From NCBI GenBank assembly GCA_946638615.1, contig CAMPBO010000005.1, forward strand, positions 1 through 32,479: 32,479 nucleotides of DNA, in the 5' to 3' direction. The position numbers were made by a program, and so were the translations under genes. Origin of the DNA: an uncultured Candidatus Saccharibacteria bacterium. Its GTDB lineage: Bacteria; Patescibacteriota; Saccharimonadia; Saccharimonadales; Saccharimonadaceae. A model generated the notes under the pieces. That model made no database searches. It was not told the origin of the DNA and saw only the letters and a list, made by a program, of their open reading frames with translations. Position 1 is the first letter of the stretch; each line of letters begins with the position of its first letter. Positions 8,583 to 17,910 of this stretch are shown here, one piece after another.

Positions 8583-10205
8583 ATGGACGAAAACGAAATT
8601 CAACTGAAAAGACGAGAGAACGAAGAGCAGGCGACTAGAGGTCGAGCACGAATTTTGGGATTGCCATATCTTGATACGCGTAGCTTTGAAAATGAAATAC
8701 CTTTAACGATGAATTTACTTGATGTAGCGCAAATGCATAGAGATTATATAATTCCTTTGCAAAAAGGTGGAGGCGAAGAACATTTTCAATTTATGGTGAC
8801 AAGTCAGACACCAAGAACCTTGATTGAAAAAATGCGTCGAGAATATAACGATGATGGTGAGCGGGTGGATTTTTTCTTGATTTCAAATTCAGCTTATAAA
8901 AGTTTTATGATTCGATATGATCCGCCACGTGAGGTGAAATATGATGACATTAAAATTGCGAGTGACGGTGATTCGGAGACGATAGCAAGTGTGTCTCAAA
9001 CTTTGGCGACGGTTTCAGTAGATAAAGTTTTTGATTTTTTGATTGATCAAGCAGATAAATTAGGGGCTTCGGATATCCATATTGAAAACTTACGAAATGA
9101 AATACGAATTCGAATGCGTGTGGATGGAATTCTACATCCAGTAGCGACAATTGATAAAGATAAATATAGAATTATTATGGGGGAATTATCATCTAGAGCA
9201 AATGTGTCAATCGCGACAGATAAGCCACAATCTGGACATATGCAAAAAGAAATTACGAAAGACGGAACAACTCATTTACTTAATATTCGTGTGGAAACAA
9301 TTCCAACTATGTATGGGCAAGATGCGGTGCTTCGACTCTTCAATTTTGATGAAACTCTGCTTAATTTGGATTTGCTGGGATTATCGAAAGTGGAACGAGC
9401 AGAAATTAACGAAGTGATTTCGCACCCAAGAGGACTAGTCTTGATGGTTGGCCCGACTGGTTCGGGAAAATCGACGACTTTGTATTCAATGCTGAATGCG
9501 TTAAACACTACTGATCGAAAAATTATTACTTTGGAAGACCCGATAGAATATGGTATTACTGGGATTTCACAGATACCAATAAATACAAGTAAGGGAGGAT
9601 CTTTTGCGGATGGACTTCGAAGTGTTCTGAGGCTGGATCCAGATGTAGTGATGGTAGGTGAGATTCGTGACGCAGACACCGCGAAAACTGCTATTCAAGC
9701 TTCGATAACTGGTCATTTGGTGTTATCGTCTTTCCATGCCAACTCCACTTCGGCGGCTTTTTCAAGAATGATTGATCTTATTGGCGTGAATCCGATTTTT
9801 GCGAGCTCGATTCGTTTAGTTGTCGCACAGCGATTGGTTAGAAAACTATCTGATTCCAAAAAACAAAGGTTGGCGACAGATTCAGAGATAAAATATATTC
9901 GCAAAGTACTAGAAGGTGTATCAGCAGAAATTTTATCAGATTTTGATTTGGAAAATCCTCTACTTTATGATCCTGTGATGACAGAAAATGAACCTTTTGG
10001 GTATAATGGTCGAATTGTAATTATGGAACAGCTAGTCGTGTCGGATGAGATACAAGCTTTTCTTCGTGGTGATATTGCAAATACCAATGCTAAAAAAATT
10101 GAGGAGATAGCCAAAAAGAATGGAATGTTAACGCTCGAACAAAAAGGAGTGCTTGCAGTGCTACGTGGAGAAACTACGCTTGAAGAAATCTCGAGAGTTA
10201 TTTGA
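8583..10205 (+). CDS. pilB: Type IV pilus / type II secretion assembly ATPase (PilB/GspE family)
   Basis: GASDIHIENL, VLMVGPTGSGKSTTLYSMLNALN, LEDPIEY, LRLDPDVVMVGEIRDADTAKTAIQASITGHLVLSSFHANS. Confidence 0.95.
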   Translation: MDENEIQLKRRENEEQATRGRARILGLPYLDTRSFENEIPLTMNLLDVAQMHRDYIIPLQKGGGEEHFQFMVTSQTPRTLIEKMRREYNDDGERVDFFLISNSAYKSFMIRYDPPREVKYDDIKIASDGDSETIASVSQTLATVSVDKVFDFLIDQADKLGASDIHIENLRNEIRIRMRVDGILHPVATIDKDKYRIIMGELSSRANVSIATDKPQSGHMQKEITKDGTTHLLNIRVETIPTMYGQDAVLRLFNFDETLLNLDLLGLSKVERAEINEVISHPRGLVLMVGPTGSGKSTTLYSMLNALNTTDRKIITLEDPIEYGITGISQIPINTSKGGSFADGLRSVLRLDPDVVMVGEIRDADTAKTAIQASITGHLVLSSFHANSTSAAFSRMIDLIGVNPIFASSIRLVVAQRLVRKLSDSKKQRLATDSEIKYIRKVLEGVSAEILSDFDLENPLLYDPVMTENEPFGYNGRIVIMEQLVVSDEIQAFLRGDIANTNAKKIEEIAKKNGMLTLEQKGVLAVLRGETTLEEISRVI

Positions 10206-10277
10206 CTTTTACTGATAAGTGTGATATAATTAAGAAATGGGTCTTTTTTAGTTTTGTTTGTATGATATAATACGGAC

Positions 10278-11027
10278 ATGAGTGAAAAAGTTATTTCTGA
10301 CTACAACGGATACGATTATAAAAAAATTTTCTGGGAAGATGCGGATCGTGAGTATGAAGATCAGGCTGATCGCATGGCGATTCGAAAACTACTTCCAAAA
10401 AGAATGGCAAAATTTGCAGATATTGGCGGTGGCTATGGACGACTTGCGAACGAATATTTGAAACGGGCGCACAAAGTAATAATTTTTGATTATTCAAAAA
10501 CTGAACTTCAGCAAGCCAAAGAAGTGTATGGTGACAAAATCGAAACTCGAGCTGGAGATATTTATGATTTGCCGTTTAAAGATGACGAATTAGATGGTTT
10601 GATGATGATACGTGTGACGCATCATTTGAAAGACATGAAGAAAGCAATGGCTGAACTTTATCGGGTTTTGAAACCAGGTGGAGTAGCAGTAATTGAAGTC
10701 GCAAATAAAAGAACTTTACCTAAAATCGTAAGGTTCATGATTGGAAAATCAAAAGTAAATCCTTTCGATAAAAAAGTTGCAAACTATAAAGAAATATCAA
10801 AAGATGGTTTTTATAATTATCACCCGAAATATGTGGAGGAAATTTTTGAAAAAACTGGTTTTAAAACAGAAAAAGTTTTATCGGTGTCGAATTTTAGGAA
10901 TAAGGGTTTAAAGAAGATTTTTAAGACTAATAATTTAGTAAAAATGGAAGATAAGGCGCAGTCAATTTTGGCGCCAATTCGATTTGCCCCGTCAATTTAT
11001 TATAAGTTGAGAAAACCAGAAGAATAA
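10278..11027 (+). CDS. Class I SAM-dependent methyltransferase
   Basis: FADIGGGYGRLANEYLKRAHKVIIFDYS, 'HHLKDMKKAMAELYRVLKPGGVAVIEVAN'. Confidence 0.88.
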   Translation: MSEKVISDYNGYDYKKIFWEDADREYEDQADRMAIRKLLPKRMAKFADIGGGYGRLANEYLKRAHKVIIFDYSKTELQQAKEVYGDKIETRAGDIYDLPFKDDELDGLMMIRVTHHLKDMKKAMAELYRVLKPGGVAVIEVANKRTLPKIVRFMIGKSKVNPFDKKVANYKEISKDGFYNYHPKYVEEIFEKTGFKTEKVLSVSNFRNKGLKKIFKTNNLVKMEDKAQSILAPIRFAPSIYYKLRKPEE

Positions 11028-11037
11028 GGTATAATAT

Positions 11038-11063
11038 AGAAACGGCAAGAGATTGCCGTTTCT
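11038..11063. terminator. Hairpin after the methyltransferase
   Basis: AGAAACGGCAA-GAGA-TTGCCGTTTCT, 11-bp stem. Confidence 0.55.
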
Positions 11064-11086
11064 AGAGTTAGATAATTCTAGTAGTT

Positions 11087-11161
11087 GGGCTCGTCGTTCA
11101 ACGGATAGGACATATCCCCTCTAAGGATACAATGCTGGTTCGATTCCAGCCGGGCCTACCA
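11087..11161 (+). tRNA. tRNA-Arg (TCT)
   Basis: GGGCTCGTCGTTCAACGGATAGGACATATCCCCTCTAAGGATACAATGCTGGTTCGATTCCAGCCGGGCCTACCA; stem TATCC/GGATA. Confidence 0.9.
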
Positions 11162-11175
11162 ATTTATTAATTTAT

Positions 11176-11252
11176 GCACCCGTAGCTCAGCGGATTAGAG
11201 CGTCTGTCTTCGGAACAGAAGGTCGTGGGTTCGAACCCCTCCGGGTGTACCA
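11176..11252 (+). tRNA. tRNA-Arg (TCG)
   Basis: GCACCCGTAGCTCAGCGGATTAGAGCGTCTGTCTTCGGAACAGAAGG...GGTTCGAACC...CGGGTGTACCA; anticodon loop CTTCGGA. Confidence 0.9.
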
Positions 11253-11284
11253 TATATATATATTATGTGGTATATAATAGAAAT

Positions 11285-12004
11285 ATGAATATTGTTGAAG
11301 TTAAAAATTTTAAAATGCGGTTTGGGGATAAAACCGTGATTTCTGATCTTTCTTTTGAAGTGAAGAAGGGGGAAATATTTGGACTTCTTGGGTCAAATGG
11401 CTCAGGAAAAACTACTACGGTTAGAGCGTTGCTCGGTTTTTATGCTCCAACAGCAGGTGAACTTTTGATCAATGGGAAAAAATATGATCCCGAAAATTCC
11501 AAAATGGTCGTAGGATATTTGCCTGAAGAACGAGGACTCTATCGTAAAGAAAATGTAATTGATACGATGACTTATTTTGGTGAACTTAAAGGTGTAAAAA
11601 ATCCACATGAATGGAGCATGAAGTATTTGGAAAGAGTGGGTTTAGCTGATAAGTTCAATGAAAAAGTTGAAAAATTATCAGGTGGGCAGCAACAAAAGAT
11701 TCAACTTGGAATTACTATCATGGGAAACCCAAAGCTCTTAATATTAGATGAGCCAACAAAAGGATTTGACCCAATGAACCGAAGACTTTTGATGGAAATA
11801 ATCGAAGAATTACACGAAAAGGGTGCAGCAATTATTATGATTACACATTATATGGATGAAGTAGAAAAATTGTGTGACCGAGCTTTACTACTAAAAGATG
11901 GTGTGGCGAGGGCTTATGGTGAGATTTTGGAAATTAAAAAACAATTTGGAGGTAAAAGCCTTGACCAAATATTTGTAGATATTTATGGAGGCGAAGATGA
12001 ATAA
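11285..12004 (+). CDS. ABC transporter ATP-binding protein (NatA-like)
   Basis: Walker A 'LLGSNGSGKTTTVRALLG', signature 'LSGGQQQKIQLG', 'LLILDEPTKGFDP'. Start moved from 11225 (inside the tRNA) to 11285. Confidence 0.95.
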   Translation: MNIVEVKNFKMRFGDKTVISDLSFEVKKGEIFGLLGSNGSGKTTTVRALLGFYAPTAGELLINGKKYDPENSKMVVGYLPEERGLYRKENVIDTMTYFGELKGVKNPHEWSMKYLERVGLADKFNEKVEKLSGGQQQKIQLGITIMGNPKLLILDEPTKGFDPMNRRLLMEIIEELHEKGAAIIMITHYMDEVEKLCDRALLLKDGVARAYGEILEIKKQFGGKSLDQIFVDIYGGEDE

Positions 12005-13190
12005 ACATATTCTAAGAGTTGCAAAGTTTGAAATTATAAGGCAACTTAAAAAGCCAGCTTTTTGGGCGGCTACGTTACTTATCCCAGCTTTTATTGGTGG
12101 GATATATTTTATTAGTTTTGTTTCTTCACGAAATATAGAAACGAGCCCGACTTTGGATGAAAATACTAAAGTTGCCATTACGGATGATGCTGGGATTTTA
12201 TCAGCAGAAGCGCCTTTCGTAATAAATGGCGATAAAGAATATGGTAAAGAGTTGGTAAAAAATGGCGAAGTCGATTTGTACTATTATATTCCACAGGATT
12301 TTTTAGAAAATAAGAAAATAGAATTTTATCATGTTTCCGAAGGATTGGAAATTTTTAATAATGATGGAAATATCATAAAAGGATTATTACTCCAAGACGT
12401 AACGAAGCGAGTGAATGAGGCAGATGTATTGGTTTTGACTGGAAGATATGAAATTGTCGATAATAAATTAATGCAAAATGGACAGGATGCAAATGCGTTA
12501 GGTAAAGCTATTATTCCGCTTTTTATTGGTGTGATATTTTTCATGTTTATTGCTCTTTGTGGGAATAGATTCTTAATGACGGTGGTAGAAGAAAAAGAGA
12601 ATCGAATATCTGAACTCATTTTAACCTCTATATCTTCGAAACATTTAATTGTGGGTAAGATAATAGCAATGCTTGCACTTGGGTTAGTGCAAATTTTGGC
12701 TTTAGTAATACCTGTTTTGATATTAGTGTTTATGAATAATGAAAATCAAATGATCAATTCGATCATGTCGATGATTGAAATTGACCCAGTTTCGATTATT
12801 TTAAGTTTATTGTTATTTGTAGCGGCAGCAGTATTTTATGCAGGTACCTGTACTTTTGTGGGATCTTTGGTGTCGACTGCAAGAGATGCCTCTTCTTTTA
12901 TAGGGCCAGTAATTATTATGATGGTGTTTCCACTTTATTTTATGCAAATGTTTATGATGACAGAACCGACACTGATTGTACAATTTTTGACCTATTTCCC
13001 GTTTTCGGCGCCTGTTGCGTTGATGCTTAGAAATGGGTTTGGTACAATTACAACACCAGAATTTTTGCTAGGAATTGCGGTGGTGACGATTTCGGCAGTG
13101 ATTATGATTAAATTAGCTGTAAATTCTTTCCAAAAAAATGCAATAAACTTTGAAATGGTAAAATTAAAGTTTTTAAAAAGAAGAAAATAA
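11997..13190 (+). CDS. ABC-2 type transporter permease (NatB-like)
   Basis: MNKHILRVAKFEIIRQLKKPAFWAATLLIPAF..., 'VVEEKENRISELILTSISSKHLIVGKI'; ATG overlaps the ATPase stop. Confidence 0.9.
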   Translation: MNKHILRVAKFEIIRQLKKPAFWAATLLIPAFIGGIYFISFVSSRNIETSPTLDENTKVAITDDAGILSAEAPFVINGDKEYGKELVKNGEVDLYYYIPQDFLENKKIEFYHVSEGLEIFNNDGNIIKGLLLQDVTKRVNEADVLVLTGRYEIVDNKLMQNGQDANALGKAIIPLFIGVIFFMFIALCGNRFLMTVVEEKENRISELILTSISSKHLIVGKIIAMLALGLVQILALVIPVLILVFMNNENQMINSIMSMIEIDPVSIILSLLLFVAAAVFYAGTCTFVGSLVSTARDASSFIGPVIIMMVFPLYFMQMFMMTEPTLIVQFLTYFPFSAPVALMLRNGFGTITTPEFLLGIAVVTISAVIMIKLAVNSFQKNAINFEMVKLKFLKRRK

Positions 13191-13193
13191 TAT

Positions 13194-13234
13194 CATACAA
13201 AAATACGCTTCTTAAAAAAGCGTATTTTTGTATG
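13194..13234. terminator. Bidirectional terminator between convergent genes
   Basis: CATACAAAAATACGCTT-cttaaaa-AAGCGTATTTTTGTATG, 17-bp perfect stem. Confidence 0.85.
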
Positions 13235-13267
13235 GGCAAGTTAATTTAAATAAATTTGAGAATTTGA

Positions 13268-15067
13268 TTAGTCTTCTTCGGGAATGATAGCAAGGTGAGA
13301 TTCGTCAAGCTGAGCCTGATCGATTTCTGAAGGAGAGTTCATCATGAGGTCAACGCCAGAACCGTTTTTGGGAAAAGCAACGATATCGCGAATATTATCG
13401 GTGTTTTCAAGGACCATAAAAATACGATCGAGACCCGGAGCACAACCTGCATGAGGTGGGGCACCAAACTTGAAAGCATTAAGCATGCCACCAAAACGAG
13501 ACTCGACATATTCGTTGTTGTATCCCAGGATATTGAAAACTTTATACATTATTTCAGGATTGTAATTGCGGACTGCGCCAGAACAAACTTCGTATCCATT
13601 CATGACCATATCGTACTGATCGGCCCTAATGGCAAGCTTATCTTCGTCGGTCTTAGCTTCTTCGAGAGCCTTGAGACCACCTTTTGGCATTGAAAATGGA
13701 TTGTGACCAAAATCTAGTTTGTGGTTTTTGTCATCCCATTCGTAAAACGGAAAATCAATCACCCAACAATAAGCAACTTCGTCAGGATTTTTGAGACCGA
13801 AATGATCAGCAAAGGCGATACGGAGTTGCCCCAAAACTTTATTGACTTTTGCGGTATCATCGGCTCCGAAGAATACTGCGTCGCCGACTTTGGCGTTAGT
13901 CAATTTAGCTACTCCTGATATTTCGGATTCGGTCATAAACTTAAGAATAGGAGATTTGGCACCTTCTTCTGTGTATAATATATAAGCAAGGCCACCAGCG
14001 CCTTCTTTTTTGGCACGTTCAGTGAATTCGTCGATTTCACGACGAGTAAGAGAAGCGCCACCTTTAACACAAATAGCTTTGACGCAAGAAGTTTTGAAAA
14101 CTTTGAAATCTGTGTTTTTGAAAATTTCAGTAAGATCGATAAGCTCCATGCCATAACGGAGATCGGGTTTATCTACGCCATAAGTATTTATCGCAAAATC
14201 AAAAGGTAAACGAGGAACCTTTGATCCTTCGGTTAAATATTGTTTGGCGGGTTCGGAATTTAAAACAAGTTTCTTGTGGCCAAAGTCAGTTGCAAGTGAT
14301 AGATAAAGTGGTTCAATGGTCTTGCGAATAATTTCACCATCATTAACAAAAGACATTTCCATATCAAGTTGATAAAAATCACCATATAAGCGATCGGCGC
14401 GAGGATCTTCATCGCGGAAACAAGGTGCGATTTGGAAATATCGGTTGACTCCACCAACCATGAGGAGCTGTTTGAATTGTTGTGGGGCTTGAGGAAGAGC
14501 ATAAAACTTGCCTGGATGTAGTCTGGATGGAACAAGAAAATCACGAGCTCCTTCAGGAGAAGAGTTAGCAAGTATTGGTGTGGTAATTTCGATAAAATCG
14601 TGATTGTACATAAATTCACGTATAAAACGATAATATTCGGAACGACGTTTTAAGATTTTTTGCATAGAAGGACGACGCAAATCGAGATAACGATATTTAA
14701 GACGCATTTCTTCGGAAGATTTTTCGCCGTCATCATGAGTGTTAACTGGGAGTGGCTCAGATTTGTTGAGTAAAATAAGACTGTCCACTACAAGCTCGAT
14801 TTTACCAGTCTCAATATTTGGGTTAATTAAACTTGGCTCACGTTCGCGTAATTTGCCAGTAGCCTTTAAAACAAATTCATCGCGGACGGTTTCAGCAAGA
14901 GCAAAGGAATCTTTGGTTTCGGGAGTAATAACAAGTTGTAAAATACCCGTATGGTCACGAAGATCGATAAAAATCAAACCACCATGATCACGACGGGAAT
15001 TGACCCAACCTTCGACCGTAATGGTTTTACCTAAAAAATTTGACGATTCATTTGCTAAAATTCTCAT
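13268..15067 (-). CDS. aspS: Aspartyl-tRNA synthetase
   Basis: TVEGWVNSRRDHGGLIFIDLRDHTGILQLV, 'SPEGARDFLVPSRLHPGKFYALPQAPQQFKQLLMVGG', class II motifs. Confidence 0.97.
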   Translation of the reverse strand: MRILANESSNFLGKTITVEGWVNSRRDHGGLIFIDLRDHTGILQLVITPETKDSFALAETVRDEFVLKATGKLREREPSLINPNIETGKIELVVDSLILLNKSEPLPVNTHDDGEKSSEEMRLKYRYLDLRRPSMQKILKRRSEYYRFIREFMYNHDFIEITTPILANSSPEGARDFLVPSRLHPGKFYALPQAPQQFKQLLMVGGVNRYFQIAPCFRDEDPRADRLYGDFYQLDMEMSFVNDGEIIRKTIEPLYLSLATDFGHKKLVLNSEPAKQYLTEGSKVPRLPFDFAINTYGVDKPDLRYGMELIDLTEIFKNTDFKVFKTSCVKAICVKGGASLTRREIDEFTERAKKEGAGGLAYILYTEEGAKSPILKFMTESEISGVAKLTNAKVGDAVFFGADDTAKVNKVLGQLRIAFADHFGLKNPDEVAYCWVIDFPFYEWDDKNHKLDFGHNPFSMPKGGLKALEEAKTDEDKLAIRADQYDMVMNGYEVCSGAVRNYNPEIMYKVFNILGYNNEYVESRFGGMLNAFKFGAPPHAGCAPGLDRIFMVLENTDNIRDIVAFPKNGSGVDLMMNSPSEIDQAQLDESHLAIIPEED

Positions 15068-15092
15068 ATCTGTTATTATACCACTTTTTTAT

Positions 15093-15662
15093 TTAATTTA
15101 ATAGATAATCTAGCAGAGTCTGAATAGTGAAACATCCAACGGTGTCGTTGTGAGAATCTTTGACGAGAAAATAATAACTTTGATTACGTTCGATTTCTTC
15201 AATGGCAAAATTTAATGAGTCGGTAGTGTGAAGATAGTGAACGGTCTTGTCCATGTATTTTTCAGCACGATCAGTCTTTTTGATTTCGAGAGTATTTAGA
15301 GCTTCGGTATGAATAATGCCAACAACTTTATTATAATTATCAACAACTGGAAAGTTAGTAAAACCAGATTTATAGAGTCGATCGAGTATAAGTGGACCGA
15401 GAATTTCTTTGCTATTTACAAAAATAAGGTCTTTTTGGGGGATCATAATATCTTTAACCGTTCGTTCGTCAAAACTCATGATAGAAGCAATACGGTTGCG
15501 ATCTTTAATACTTAGAATATCTTTAGGTGTACGACGAAGGACGTCGATAAATTCTTTTAGAGATTTTGGAGTGTATTTAGGCGTAGGGGTTTTGGCTGGG
15601 CGGTATTTTTCAAGCTTGGGGTCGATAAATTTAACGATTTTTCTAATCAAACTTTCGAACAT
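15093..15662 (-). CDS. CBS-domain protein (CorC/hemolysin-like CBS pair)
   Basis: RTVKDIMIPQKDLIFVNSKEILGPLILDRLYKSGFTNFPVVDNYNKVVGIIHTEAL; start adjusted to MFESL. Confidence 0.8.
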   Translation of the reverse strand: MFESLIRKIVKFIDPKLEKYRPAKTPTPKYTPKSLKEFIDVLRRTPKDILSIKDRNRIASIMSFDERTVKDIMIPQKDLIFVNSKEILGPLILDRLYKSGFTNFPVVDNYNKVVGIIHTEALNTLEIKKTDRAEKYMDKTVHYLHTTDSLNFAIEEIERNQSYYFLVKDSHNDTVGCFTIQTLLDYLLN

Positions 15663-15693
15663 GATATAATTATTATAGCATAAAGGAGTTATC

Positions 15694-16455
15694 ATGAAAA
15701 AACGAAACGGTTTTTCGGTTGTTGGTGTAATTATTGGAATTGCGGTTATTGCACTTCTTAGTATCGCAACTTATGCGATAATTGATGGAAATAATAAGGC
15801 GGTAAACTATAAAGAATATGATTTTAATACAATAATTGAACCAAATAAGGATAATGGTGAAATTGGCGATCATGTAAAAGGAGATAAAAATGCTCCAGTG
15901 GTGATAGTTGAATATGCAGATTATCAGTGTTCGGCTTGCGCATCAATTAATCCACGTGTGCGTAAGGCAATTGATGAGCTAGATGGTAAACTAGCGGTGG
16001 TGTATCGTAACTATCTTTTATCTTATCATCAAAATAGTACTGCGGCGGCTTCGGCGGCTGAAGCAGCAGGGTTGCAGGGTTATTGGGAAGAATATGGTGA
16101 TAAATTATTTGCTGGACAATCGGAATGGTATTATGCTACAGCATCGGAACGAACCGAAATCTTTAACAAATATTTTATGGAAGTAACAAATGGTAAAGGT
16201 GATATCGAAAAATTTAATCAAGATATTGCAAGTGAGGCTATATCGAAGAAAATTAGTTTTGATATGGGAATAGGCAAACGAATGAACCTAGAAGGAACAC
16301 CATCGTTTTTTATTGATGGTCAGTTGATTGATTGGAGCAATAAAAATGGTTCATCGGTGACGGTAAATGGCGAAACCGTTTCTTGGACTGAAGCTCAATC
16401 GGGTGAGAAATTTGTAGAACTAATTAAAAGAATTGTAGAAGCTAAGCTTAAATAA
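15694..16455 (+). CDS. Membrane-anchored DsbA-like thioredoxin-fold protein
   Basis: N-terminal TM; DHVKGDKNAPVVIVEYADYQCSACASINP (CSAC active site); 'NLEGTPSFFIDGQLI'; SD AAGGAG. Confidence 0.88.
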   Translation: MKKRNGFSVVGVIIGIAVIALLSIATYAIIDGNNKAVNYKEYDFNTIIEPNKDNGEIGDHVKGDKNAPVVIVEYADYQCSACASINPRVRKAIDELDGKLAVVYRNYLLSYHQNSTAAASAAEAAGLQGYWEEYGDKLFAGQSEWYYATASERTEIFNKYFMEVTNGKGDIEKFNQDIASEAISKKISFDMGIGKRMNLEGTPSFFIDGQLIDWSNKNGSSVTVNGETVSWTEAQSGEKFVELIKRIVEAKLK

Positions 16456-16470
16456 AATATCAAATACAGC

Positions 16471-16494
16471 AAAAATCCCCTTTCGGGGATTTTT
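16471..16494. terminator. Terminator hairpin
   Basis: AAAAATCCCC-TTTC-GGGGATTTTT. Confidence 0.85.
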
Positions 16495-16504
16495 GTATCG
16501 AAGA

Positions 16505-16591
16505 TTAAATTTCGATAAACTCTTGCCATTCGGCAGGAGCGATTTTTGACTTTTGATGCTGTTTGGCACGTACGAGTCGTTTGATACGCAT
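16505..16591 (-). CDS. 28-aa small protein MRIKRLVRAKQHQKSKIAPAEWQEFIEI
   Basis: Not in the supplied track. SD AAGGAG (minus-strand AAGGAGATAATTAGATAC-ATG); followed on the minus strand by the 16471-16494 hairpin. Confidence 0.5.
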   Translation of the reverse strand: MRIKRLVRAKQHQKSKIAPAEWQEFIEI

Positions 16592-16749
16592 GTATCTAAT
16601 TATCTCCTTAATGTTTCTGCTCTTTTCGACCGACCCACCTCGCTTTTATAAGTTTAAACATAAACCTATTGGGAAAAATAACGAGCAATGGGATATATTT
16701 TAGCAAAGATTATAAAAACATGCAAGCGCAAAAATGATATAATAATGAT

Positions 16750-17421
16750 ATGAAAAAGCGTGGGCGTTTTAAATTTGAAATTAAAACTTGGCAATTACTT
16801 TTAATTTTAATACCGCTACTTTTTATTGATGCAACGCTTTTAAGGAGAGATCATATAAAGATGACTGAACTTCGTGATGCGGTGCTTGCGGCGGATGCAG
16901 CGGAAAATGATGAAGAGTTAGAGCGGGCTTTGGCTGAATTAAAAGAATTTACTTTCTCAAATATGGTTATAAATATTGTAGATAATAATGGAACACAAAA
17001 GATTACTTTCGGAACAGGGCCATTTTATTTAGAGCATCAATATATTAGAGCAGCAAATGCAGCGCTTGAAGAAGCGGAAGCTCATTTGTCTTCGGATACA
17101 AATCCGAACGGTAATATATACGCAGCCGCTTCAGCGGTTTGCCGACCACAAGCGATAGCTGGAGGATGGAACTGGAATGATTCAAGGTATATAAATTGTA
17201 TGATGACAGAAATTAATAAGTATCCAGCAGCAGACGAAATTCAAGACCAGATAATCGCTAGCCTCCCTTCGACAGAATTATATCGTAGGAATTATGCTTC
17301 ACCAATTTGGGCACCAACTTTGACTGGTTTTATGTTTCTAATAACTGGGATCATTATTGTTGTAATTTTTATTCGAGGGATAATCTGGATAATATTACGG
17401 TTATCTCTGTTGTTTGTTTAA
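16750..17421 (+). CDS. Hypothetical protein with N- and C-terminal TM segments
   Basis: Long ORF; hydrophobic WQLLLILIPLLFIDATLL and FMFLITGIIIVVIFIRGIIWIILRL. Confidence 0.75.
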   Translation: MKKRGRFKFEIKTWQLLLILIPLLFIDATLLRRDHIKMTELRDAVLAADAAENDEELERALAELKEFTFSNMVINIVDNNGTQKITFGTGPFYLEHQYIRAANAALEEAEAHLSSDTNPNGNIYAAASAVCRPQAIAGGWNWNDSRYINCMMTEINKYPAADEIQDQIIASLPSTELYRRNYASPIWAPTLTGFMFLITGIIIVVIFIRGIIWIILRLSLLFV

Positions 17422-17437
17422 AATCTCTAAAAACCTC

Positions 17438-17466
17438 TTGACAACTAAGGCGTTGGGTCATAAGAT
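17438..17466 (+). promoter_or_regulatory. Sigma70-type promoter
   Basis: TTGACA-N17-TAAGAT upstream of the 67-aa ORF with SD AAGGAGG. Confidence 0.7.
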
Positions 17467-17497
17467 AAGGGTATATTAACTTAAGGAGGAAAGCTCA

Positions 17498-17701
17498 ATG
17501 GCTTACGAACATACCAACGGCAAGGGAGTAAAGTACTACTTGCATAAATCTGAAGTTACTCTTCGCGGTGGTAAACCACAGACAATCTATTTCTTCACTA
17601 AGGACGAGAAGGGCGGTAAAGGCACGCCATGTGATCTTCCAGCAGACCGTATGGTTTGTGAAAATCCACGCAATGGGTTTCTTACTCTTAAGAAGAAATA
17701 A
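17498..17701 (+). CDS. 67-aa conserved-looking small protein
   Basis: MAYEHTNGKGVKYYLHKSEVTLRGGKPQTIYFFTKDEKGGKGTPCDLP...; strong promoter, SD and terminator. Confidence 0.85.
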   Translation: MAYEHTNGKGVKYYLHKSEVTLRGGKPQTIYFFTKDEKGGKGTPCDLPADRMVCENPRNGFLTLKKK

Positions 17702-17712
17702 TTAATCTATAC

Positions 17713-17744
17713 AAAAAAGTACTACAGAAATGTAGTACTTTTTT
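17713..17744 (+). terminator. Rho-independent terminator with GAAA tetraloop
   Basis: AAAAAAGTACTACA-GAAA-TGTAGTACTTTTTT. Confidence 0.9.
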
Positions 17745-17795
17745 TGTGGGGTTATAGTAATAAATAAACTCCCAAAGGGAGTTTCTTTATTACTA

Positions 17796-17872
17796 TGGTG
17801 GGGGTACTTGGACTCGAACCAAGGACACTGCGTGTATAAGACGCATGCTCTGACCAACTGAGCTATACCCCC
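17796..17872 (-). tRNA. tRNA-Ile (TAT)
   Basis: GGGGGTATAGCTCAGTTGGTCAGAGCATGCGTCTTATACACGCAGTGTCCTTGGTTCGAGTCCAAGTACCCCCACCA; loop CTTATAC in stem TGCGT/ACGCA. Confidence 0.88.
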
Positions 17873-17910
17873 GCTACTCTATTTTACCACAAAATGCTAT
17901 AATGATAAGC

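Noticed and set aside
11225-11284. N-terminal extension of the ABC ATPase ORF
   Set aside because: Begins inside tRNA-Arg(TCG); the true start at 11285 is set by TATAAT-N6-ATG and family alignment.
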